Source of the DNA: Hydrogenophaga sp.
GTDB lineage: Bacteria > Pseudomonadota > Gammaproteobacteria > Burkholderiales > Burkholderiaceae_C
Assembly: GCF_011390835.1 (NCBI RefSeq)
Contig: NZ_JAABRQ010000010.1
Span: 53,703 to 117,702, forward strand
Direction of reading: 5' to 3'
DNA length: 64,000 bases
In this document: piece by piece, positions 55,652 to 64,000 of the stretch
Layout of the letters: every line of letters begins with the position of its first letter
Position numbering within the stretch: the first letter of the stretch is position 1
The notes under the pieces: generated by a model
Databases searched by the model: none
Seen by the model: the letters and a program-made list of their open reading frames with translations, nothing else
What the model was told of the DNA's origin: nothing
Program-made: the position numbers and the translations under genes

Positions 55652-57637
55652 CTAGGGTGCTGCGCGCAGCGCGGCGGGGATCGCCGTTTCTTCCGGTGGC
55701 CACGGCATCTCGCTGGCTTTGAGCGGTGTCCCGATAGGCGCTGCCGCTTCGCCTTTTTGCACCGCGGCCAGGTCTTGTGCGTTGGGGTACTGGTCCATCA
55801 GCAGGTAGTCGAACACGCGGCGGGCGATGGGCGCGGCGTGGGCGGAGCCGAAGCCGGCATTTTCCACCACCACCGCCAGCGCCACCCGCGGCTGGTCCAG
55901 CGGCGCGAAGGCCACGTACAGCGAATGGTCGCGCTGGTGCTCTTCGAGCTTACGGGCGTCGTATTTGTCTTTCTGGCCGATGGTCACCGCCTGGGCGGTG
56001 CCGGTTTTGCCGCCGCTGAGGTAGCCTGCTCCCGCAAAAACGCGCGCTGAGGTGCCCTCGGTGGTGACGCCGTGCATCGCTTGCAAAATGGTTTTGACAT
56101 TCTCCGGCTTGTAGCCCAGGCTCACCGGGGTTTGGTCGATCTGCAGCGTGCGCTCGCGAGTCACCACGTTTTCGGTCGCTAGGGTGAGGTGGGGCGTGTA
56201 TTTGTTGCCACCGTTGGCCAGCGTGGCCATGGCGTGGGCCACCTGCAGCATGGTGAAGGTGTTGTAGCCCTGACCAATGCCTAGCGAAATGGTTTCACCG
56301 GCATACCACTTCTGCTGCTCGGGGCGTTTGTAGGTGTTGCGTTTCCATTCCTGATTGGGCAGCACGCCGCGCAGCTCCCCCCGCAGGTCGATGCCGGTGA
56401 TTTGCCCGAAGCCCAGCGGCGCCATGAAGTCGTGCATGGCGTCTACCCCCATCTCGTTGGCCAGCGAGTAGTAGTAGACGTTGCTCGACTTGATGATGCT
56501 GCGCGCCATGTCCACCGACCCCAGACCGCCATCGCCATGGCTGCGGAATCGGTGGTTGCCGAACATCCAGAAGCCCGGGTCGTTGATCACGGTGTTGGCA
56601 GTGCGTGTACCGGTCTCCAGCGCGGCCAGCGCCATGAAAGGCTTGTAGGTCGAGCCTGGCGGATAAGTGCCGCGCAGCGCGCGGTTGAGCAGCGGTTTGT
56701 CTAGCGATTCGTTGAGCGCTTTCCAGTTCTCCACGTCGATGCCTTCCACGAACAGGTTCGGGTCGAAGGTGGGCTTGCTCACAAAGGCCAGCACCTCGCC
56801 ACTGCGTGGATCGATCGCCACCAGAGCCCCTCGGCGCTGGCCAAACATGTCCTCGATGAGTTTCTGCAGCTGGATGTCGATCGCCAGCACCACCGTGTTG
56901 CCGGGCGTGGCCGGCGTGTTGGCCAGCGAGCGCACAGCACGGCCACCGGCCGAGGTTTCGACCTGCTCGAAGCCCGTGATGCCGTGCAGTTCGCGCTCAT
57001 AGTGCTGCTCCGCGCCGAGCTTGCCGATGTAGTCGGTACCGCGGTAATTGGCCTGTTCTTCTTCGGGCCAGTCTTCGATGGCTTCCTTCTCGCGCTGGTT
57101 GATGCGGCCGATGTAGCCCACCACGTGGCTGGCAATGTCACCATTGGGGTAGTGGCGGATCAGGCGCGCACGCACGTCGACTCCGGTGAAGCGGTAGCGC
57201 TGTGCCGCAAACCGCGCCACCTCGTCGTCGGTTAGCCGGGTGCGGATGGGCAGCGAGTCGAAACTGCGCGATTCGTCGAGCAGCTTGCGAAAGCGCCGCT
57301 TGTCGCGCGGGTGGATGTCCACCACCTGGGCCAGTTCGTCAATGGTGGCATCCAGGTCCTCCACCTTGGACGGCGTGATCTCCAGCGTGTAGGCGGAGAA
57401 GTTGGTGGCGAGCACCCGACCATTTCGATCCAGGATCTGACCTCGGTTGGGCACCACCGGCAACACCGCCGTGCGGTTGCTCTCCGCTTGGGCCAGCAGA
57501 TCTTCGTGGCGCACCACCTGCAGGTACATCATGCGCGCGGCCACCAGCCCAAACGCAAAGAACACCAGCAGCCCCGCCACCAGCACCCGGGTGCGGAAAT
57601 GGCTCAGCTCGGCTTCGACGTTGCGGATCTCGGTCAT
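55652..57637 (-). CDS. mrdA: Penicillin-binding protein 2 (peptidoglycan transpeptidase)
   Basis: The 661-residue class B PBP has an N-terminal transmembrane anchor (VLVAGLLVFFAFGLVAARMM) and a dimerisation/pedestal region. The transpeptidase domain has the active-site tetrad STYK (S329-K332), SSN (SSNVYY) and KTG (GGKTGTAQA). It cross-links peptidoglycan during elongation with RodA and MreBCD. It lies after mreD across a 75-base gap filled by a repeat. rodA, often next, is not found; a convergent TSUP gene follows instead. An AGG-type ribosome site precedes ATG 57637. Confidence 0.96.
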   Translation of the reverse strand: MTEIRNVEAELSHFRTRVLVAGLLVFFAFGLVAARMMYLQVVRHEDLLAQAESNRTAVLPVVPNRGQILDRNGRVLATNFSAYTLEITPSKVEDLDATIDELAQVVDIHPRDKRRFRKLLDESRSFDSLPIRTRLTDDEVARFAAQRYRFTGVDVRARLIRHYPNGDIASHVVGYIGRINQREKEAIEDWPEEEQANYRGTDYIGKLGAEQHYERELHGITGFEQVETSAGGRAVRSLANTPATPGNTVVLAIDIQLQKLIEDMFGQRRGALVAIDPRSGEVLAFVSKPTFDPNLFVEGIDVENWKALNESLDKPLLNRALRGTYPPGSTYKPFMALAALETGTRTANTVINDPGFWMFGNHRFRSHGDGGLGSVDMARSIIKSSNVYYYSLANEMGVDAMHDFMAPLGFGQITGIDLRGELRGVLPNQEWKRNTYKRPEQQKWYAGETISLGIGQGYNTFTMLQVAHAMATLANGGNKYTPHLTLATENVVTRERTLQIDQTPVSLGYKPENVKTILQAMHGVTTEGTSARVFAGAGYLSGGKTGTAQAVTIGQKDKYDARKLEEHQRDHSLYVAFAPLDQPRVALAVVVENAGFGSAHAAPIARRVFDYLLMDQYPNAQDLAAVQKGEAAAPIGTPLKASEMPWPPEETAIPAALRAAP

Positions 57638-57649
57638 GATATAGCCTCC

Positions 57650-57710
57650 GCCATGCCGGCTGCGCCGTCACCCCCCAGGGGGCGACGGCGCAGCCGGCGC
57701 GGGGGGGAGC
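57650..57710. repeat. Palindromic intergenic repeat inside the mre operon
   Basis: GCCGGCTGCGCCGTCACCCC, then CCAGGGGGCGACGGCGCAGC and CGGCGCGGGGGGGA, form a nearly perfect palindrome equal to the paired termini of the ~190-bp element. It lies between mreD and mrdA. Confidence 0.75.
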
Positions 57711-57712
57711 GT

Positions 57713-58243
57713 CTAGAGTGGTCGGTTGTCATCCGGATTGGGTGCACGGCGTTGCGGGGCGAGCAGCAGTACGCTGACCACCGGCCACAGCATGGCCTCA
57801 ATCACCGGCGCGAGCAAGTAAGACCATCCCGGCAGTGTGCCGCCAGCGATCATGCGCACCGCTAGCTGCAGCAGGTGCATGGCCAGCAGCAGCGGGAAAA
57901 CCTGCACCGCTTGAGTCGGCACTGGAAACCAGAGCAGGCGTCGGTGCATGGAGATCGCAAAAAAGCCCAGCATGGTGTACGCCATCGCGTGCTGGCCAAG
58001 CAGGGCGCCCTGGTGGAGGTCCATCATGAGACCAAAGAAAAACGCCACGCCCACGCCGATGCGCAGCGGCTGGTGCACGCCCCAGAACACCAGCACCAAC
58101 GCCAGTAGATCGGGCACCCAGGCCGAGCGGCCCCACAGGCCCATGTTCATGGTCATGTTGAGGACCAGTGCCGCCATCAGGGTGAACCAGATGAAGACCG
58201 GGTTGGCAGGCAGCAGCAGCTGCTGACCAGGGCGCATGATCAT
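57713..58243 (-). CDS. mreD: Rod shape-determining protein MreD
   Basis: The 176-residue inner-membrane protein has about five helices, with the MreD pattern ANPVFIWFTLMAALVLNM, PDLLALVLVFWGVHQPLRIG and GVAFFFGLMMDLHQGALLGQ. It links MreC and the cytoskeleton to the elongation machinery. Its start overlaps the mreC stop by four bases. The C-terminal tail is polar and short (LLAPQRRAPNPDDNRPL). No fault is seen. Confidence 0.93.
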   Translation of the reverse strand: MIMRPGQQLLLPANPVFIWFTLMAALVLNMTMNMGLWGRSAWVPDLLALVLVFWGVHQPLRIGVGVAFFFGLMMDLHQGALLGQHAMAYTMLGFFAISMHRRLLWFPVPTQAVQVFPLLLAMHLLQLAVRMIAGGTLPGWSYLLAPVIEAMLWPVVSVLLLAPQRRAPNPDDNRPL

Positions 58244-59184
58244 GGTGCGCTTCTCGGGCTGGCCGCTGTCTCGGTGCCTGCGCGCGCGCTACGTGTCGGG
58301 CTTGCGGGAAGCGGTGAGGGCGGCAGCATCGGCCCCACGGGCGCCAGCACCAGCACGTGCAGCGCGCCCTGCATGCGAGCCAAGGGCTCGCAGCCGATGC
58401 GGTTGAACGACGATTCAGCGCGGCGCTCGATTTCGCGCACCTGGGCCACCGGCAAACCCGGCGGGTACACGCCATCCACGCCGCTGGTGGTCAGCAGGTC
58501 GCCCTGGTTGATGTCGGCGTTGGCCAGGGTGTAGCGCAGCTCCAGGCCGTCTCCACTTGCCGAGGGTTGGCCATAGGCCACGCCGCGCACGCCGGTGCGC
58601 GCATTGAGCACCGGAATTGCCTGATCGCGGTCGATCAGCAGCGTGATCTCGGACACCAGCGGGTAGACCCGCGTCACCTGGCCCAGCACGCCGCTCTCGT
58701 CGATCACCGGCGAGCCGGGCACGATGCCGTGTGTCTGGCCGCGGTCGATCACCACTTTGCGCGAATACGGGTCGGCCGAGTCATAAAGCACCTGGGCACC
58801 GGTGGCGGGCGTGGTGATGCGCTCTCGCATGGCTAGCAGCTCGCGCAAGCGCCGGTTCTCCAAGTCGAGCTGTTCCACCTGCAGGCTGCGTCCGGCCTGC
58901 ACCGCCAGGCGCCGCAAGGCTTCGGCCTCGCTGGTCTGGGCGGTGCGCAGCGACTGGAAGTAGTTGCCGACCTCGCCGGCGGCGTTCACTGGCTGCAGGA
59001 TCAGCCACTGCGCCGGATACAGCACGGTCGCGATGGCTGCGCGAATCGGCACGGTGACTTTGAATCGCACATCGGCCACCATCAGGAACAGCGCCAGGGC
59101 GCTGAACACCACCAGCTTCGACAGGGCCGACGGACCCTGCTTGAAGAAGGGCGGGGGTGTCCGGTCGAGGGTGCCCAGTGGCAT
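58240..59184 (-). CDS. mreC: Rod shape-determining protein MreC
   Basis: The 314-residue bitopic protein has a short cytoplasmic start (MPLGTLDRTPPPFFKQGPSA) and one transmembrane segment (LVVFSALALFLMVADVRF). A coiled coil about 70-115 (EALRRLAVQAGRSLQVEQLD) and a double beta-barrel periplasmic part with DRGQTHGIVPGSPVIDESGV and LLTTSGVDGVYPPGLPVAQV follow. It scaffolds peptidoglycan synthases and connects to MreB. It lies 54 bases after mreB and overlaps mreD. Confidence 0.94.
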   Translation of the reverse strand: MPLGTLDRTPPPFFKQGPSALSKLVVFSALALFLMVADVRFKVTVPIRAAIATVLYPAQWLILQPVNAAGEVGNYFQSLRTAQTSEAEALRRLAVQAGRSLQVEQLDLENRRLRELLAMRERITTPATGAQVLYDSADPYSRKVVIDRGQTHGIVPGSPVIDESGVLGQVTRVYPLVSEITLLIDRDQAIPVLNARTGVRGVAYGQPSASGDGLELRYTLANADINQGDLLTTSGVDGVYPPGLPVAQVREIERRAESSFNRIGCEPLARMQGALHVLVLAPVGPMLPPSPLPASPTRSARAGTETAASPRSAP

Positions 59185-59238
59185 GTCGGGGTGGGCGTGT
59201 GCGCTGTTCGGGAGCGGGCCTGTGAGGGCCCGCGGCGC

Positions 59239-60408
<1,170 letters not shown>

Positions 60409-60549
60409 TTACCACCAAACCTTGGATAATAACGTATCCCCTGTGCACAACTGCTGCGTTCCGAGGGGGTCAGCCGCCAAGTTACAACCCGTTTCAGGGG
60501 TGTTTTCCACACCCCAGGCCGGCGTCTTTTGTCCTTTTTCAACCCCGTC

Positions 60550-60849
60550 ATGTCCCTGACCCTTACCGATATCGGGCGCATCGCCAAGCTGGCGCGCCTG
60601 GAACTCGACGGCCCGCACAGCGAACGCATGCTGGGCCAGCTAAACGGCTTTTTCGACATTGTTGAGCAGATGAATGCGGTCGATACCACCGGCGTCGAGC
60701 CCCTGGCCCACCCCACGGCCGTGATCGACCACGTGAGCCTGCGGCTGCGTCCCGATGTGGCCAGCGAACCGAACAACCGCGAAGCGAACCAGAAGAGCGC
60801 GCCTGCGGTCGAGCGCGGCCTGTTCCTCGTGCCCCGGGTGATCGAATGA
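60550..60849 (+). CDS. gatC: Asp-tRNA(Asn)/Glu-tRNA(Gln) amidotransferase subunit GatC
   Basis: The 99 residues match Gat[61 protein letters not shown] and the ending [13 protein letters not shown]. It stabilises the GatA-GatB complex that amidates mischarged Glu-tRNA(Gln) or Asp-tRNA(Asn). ATG 60550 was chosen over 60529. Its stop overlaps the gatA start by four bases. The operon begins here, divergent from mreB. Confidence 0.94.
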   Translation: MSLTLTDIGRIAKLARLELDGPHSERMLGQLNGFFDIVEQMNAVDTTGVEPLAHPTAVIDHVSLRLRPDVASEPNNREANQKSAPAVERGLFLVPRVIE

Positions 60850-62336
60850 GCGACATTCACCAACTCGGCGTGGCCGACCTGGCCGCAGCGATTGCCGCCA
60901 AGCAGACTTCCGCCGTGGAAGCCGCGCACCACCTGCTGACCCGCGCTCAGCAGCACGCCAGCCTTGGCGCCTACCTGGCTTTCAACGAAGAAGCCACCCT
61001 AGCCCAGGCGCGAGCAGCCGATGCGCGGATCGCGGCCGGAGAGCGAGGCCCTCTGCTGGGCGTGCCGCTGGCGCATAAAGACATTTTTGTCACCACCGAT
61101 TTCCCCACCACCGCTGGCTCCAGGATGCTGCTGGGCTACCAGAGCCCGTTCAACGCCACCGTGGTGCAGCGGCTGGCTGACGCTGGTGCCGTCACCCTGG
61201 GCAAGCTCAATTGCGACGAATTCGCCATGGGCTCGGGCAACGACAACTCCGCCTACGCGCCGGCCCACAACCCCTGGGATAAACAGCGCGTGCCCGGCGG
61301 CTCGTCGGGCGGCAGCGCCGCAGCGGTGGCCGCGCGCCTAGTGCCCGCGGCCACGGGCACTGACACCGGCGGCTCGATCCGCCAGCCAGCGAGCTTCACT
61401 GGCATCACCGGTATCAAGCCCACCTACGGGCGCTGCTCACGCTACGGCATGGTGGCCTTTGCCTCCAGCCTCGACCAAGCTGGACCGATGGCCCGCAGTG
61501 CCGCCGACTGCGCGCTGCTCTTGAGCGCCATGGCAGGGCCCGACATCGACCGCGACTCCACCAGCCTCGACCACTCGGCCGAGGACTATTCGCTTGCGCT
61601 GAGCCAGCCGCGCGAAGGCGCCAGCGCGACACAGCCGCTCAAAGGCTTGCGCATCGGTTTGCCCGCCGAGTTTTTTGGTGCGGGTTGTGCACCCGACGTG
61701 CTCGCCGCCGTGCGCGCGGCGCTGGCCGAGTATGAAAAGCTCGGCGCCACGCTGGTCGACATCTCGCTGCCGCGCACCGAGCTGTCCATTCCGGTTTATT
61801 ACATCATTGCGCCGGCCGAAGCTTCGAGCAACCTCAGCCGTTTCGATGGCGTGAAGTTTGGTCACCGCGCTGCTCAGTACGACGATCTGGCCGACATGTA
61901 CCAGAAGACGCGCAGCGAGGGCTTTGGCCCCGAGGTGCAGCGCCGAATCATGATCGGCACTTATGTGCTCTCACACGGCTACTACGACGCCTACTACCTC
62001 AAGGCGCAGCAGATTCGCCGCCTGATCGCGCAGGACTTCCAGCAGGCTTTCACGCAATGCGATGTGATCGCCGGCCCGGTGGCGCCCACCGTGGCGTGGA
62101 AGATTGGTGAAAAGAGCGAAGACCCGCTGGCCAATTACCTGGCCGACGTCTATACGCTGTCGACTTCACTTGCCGGCCTGCCCGGCATGAGCGTGCCGGC
62201 CGGATTCGGCGCGGGCCGCATGCCGGTGGGCCTGCAGCTCGTGGGCAATTACTTCAAGGAAGGCGAATTGCTGCGGACCGCGCATGCTTTCCAGCAGGCC
62301 ACCGACTGGCATCTGAAGAGGCCGGAGGGCTTCTGA
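60846..62336 (+). CDS. gatA: Glutamyl/aspartyl-tRNA amidotransferase subunit A GatA
   Basis: The 496-residue amidase has the Ser-cis-Ser-Lys site: Lys in [15 protein letters not shown] and the serines in [20 protein letters not shown] with [14 protein letters not shown]. It releases ammonia from glutamine for the GatB kinase/transamidase. Full length, coupled to gatC by an ATGA overlap. A repeat fills the 143-base gap before gatB, which is unusual within this operon but leaves both frames intact. Confidence 0.96.
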   Translation: MSDIHQLGVADLAAAIAAKQTSAVEAAHHLLTRAQQHASLGAYLAFNEEATLAQARAADARIAAGERGPLLGVPLAHKDIFVTTDFPTTAGSRMLLGYQSPFNATVVQRLADAGAVTLGKLNCDEFAMGSGNDNSAYAPAHNPWDKQRVPGGSSGGSAAAVAARLVPAATGTDTGGSIRQPASFTGITGIKPTYGRCSRYGMVAFASSLDQAGPMARSAADCALLLSAMAGPDIDRDSTSLDHSAEDYSLALSQPREGASATQPLKGLRIGLPAEFFGAGCAPDVLAAVRAALAEYEKLGATLVDISLPRTELSIPVYYIIAPAEASSNLSRFDGVKFGHRAAQYDDLADMYQKTRSEGFGPEVQRRIMIGTYVLSHGYYDAYYLKAQQIRRLIAQDFQQAFTQCDVIAGPVAPTVAWKIGEKSEDPLANYLADVYTLSTSLAGLPGMSVPAGFGAGRMPVGLQLVGNYFKEGELLRTAHAFQQATDWHLKRPEGF

Positions 62337-62339
62337 AAG

Positions 62340-62432
62340 GGATGCACCACCCCCGCTTTGCCTTCGGCGTCACCCCCTCAAGGGGACGTCACCAGCGGCC
62401 TGGCAAAGCCAGTTCCGCGGTGACGCTTGACG
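62340..62432. repeat. Palindromic intergenic repeat inside the gat operon
   Basis: CCCCCGCTTTGCCTTCGGCG, TCACCCCCTCAAGGGGACGT and CACCAGCGGCCTGGCAAAGC, then CAGTTCCGCGGTGACG, match the left half of the ~190-bp element. It lies between gatA and gatB. Confidence 0.7.
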
Positions 62433-62479
62433 ATGACACACCACGCACAAACCTTGCGGATTGAAAGAGGTTTTCTGAG

Positions 62480-63946
<1,467 letters not shown>

Positions 63947-64000
63947 ACACGCGCGGCACTGAGGCGCCGCAGGGCAAACTCAGCGCGAGGTGATGGCCGA

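Overview
This is a 64 kb stretch of a GC-rich bacterial chromosome. Its gene content and style point to Burkholderiales, family Comamonadaceae (Hydrogenophaga-like). The pointers are a MetH without its homocysteine domain behind an S-adenosylhomocysteine (SAH)-type riboswitch, a polyhydroxyalkanoate phasin with PhaR-like sites, glnK-amtB, mreBCD-mrdA divergent from gatCAB, and a family of GC-rich palindromic intergenic repeats. The genus is an inference. I saw no rRNA, tRNA, CRISPR, prophage, transposase or integrase.

Layout. 0-7.5 kb: a cut pirin gene, an RlmN/Cfr-like radical-SAM methylase, and a four-gene minus-strand operon (tandem rhodanese, OsmC, acyl-CoA-dehydrogenase-like flavoprotein, rubredoxin-reductase fusion) preceded by a perfect 35-bp palindrome. 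A SWIB-domain protein and a gene split by an in-frame amber codon follow. 7.5-16.5 kb: a NifA-like sigma-54 activator divergent from riboswitch-controlled metH, a zinc-ribbon membrane protein, a mutarotase, a permease, a glutaredoxin-like protein, a DUF1993 protein and a secreted nuclease. 16.5-19.2 kb: a 40-codon stump of comM and the nitrogen-regulated glnK-amtB operon with a sigma-54 promoter.

19.2-28 kb: glcEF (glycolate oxidase subunits) followed by an LrgA/LrgB pair that could move glycolate, then glutathione peroxidase, a double pseudo-receiver protein, lplT and alr. 28-34 kb: an efflux operon (adaptor, RND pump, DUF2892, TDT/SLAC1-type channel, CsoR-family repressor) whose promoter carries a CsoR-type operator in its spacer. 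34-37.7 kb: a UbiA-HAD prenyltransferase, a small flippase-like protein and a GT39 glycosyltransferase. 37.7-43.3 kb: a decayed TSUP gene, then a minus-strand run of BASS transporter, acyl-CoA ligase, small membrane proteins, TerB-like, BI-1 and HPF-like genes, divergent from nhaR.

43.3-55.5 kb: nhaR, a DUF3445 haem enzyme, a phosphoribosyltransferase, a metallo-beta-lactamase remnant, phasin, a GlcG-like secreted protein, a low-molecular-weight phosphatase, a LysR/mmsA pair, a GMC oxidoreductase and an intact TSUP exporter behind a leader with an intrinsic terminator. 55.6-64 kb: the cell-shape cluster mreB-mreC-mreD-mrdA and the divergent gatC-gatA-gatB amidotransferase genes.

The most unusual material is the rhodanese/OsmC/flavoprotein/rubredoxin operon with its palindrome, the efflux operon with a CsoR-family repressor lacking two usual ligands, the glcEF-lrgAB pairing, the ~190-bp dispersed intergenic element, and several precisely visible gene-decay events (amber codon, comM stump, TSUP and metallo-beta-lactamase remnants).
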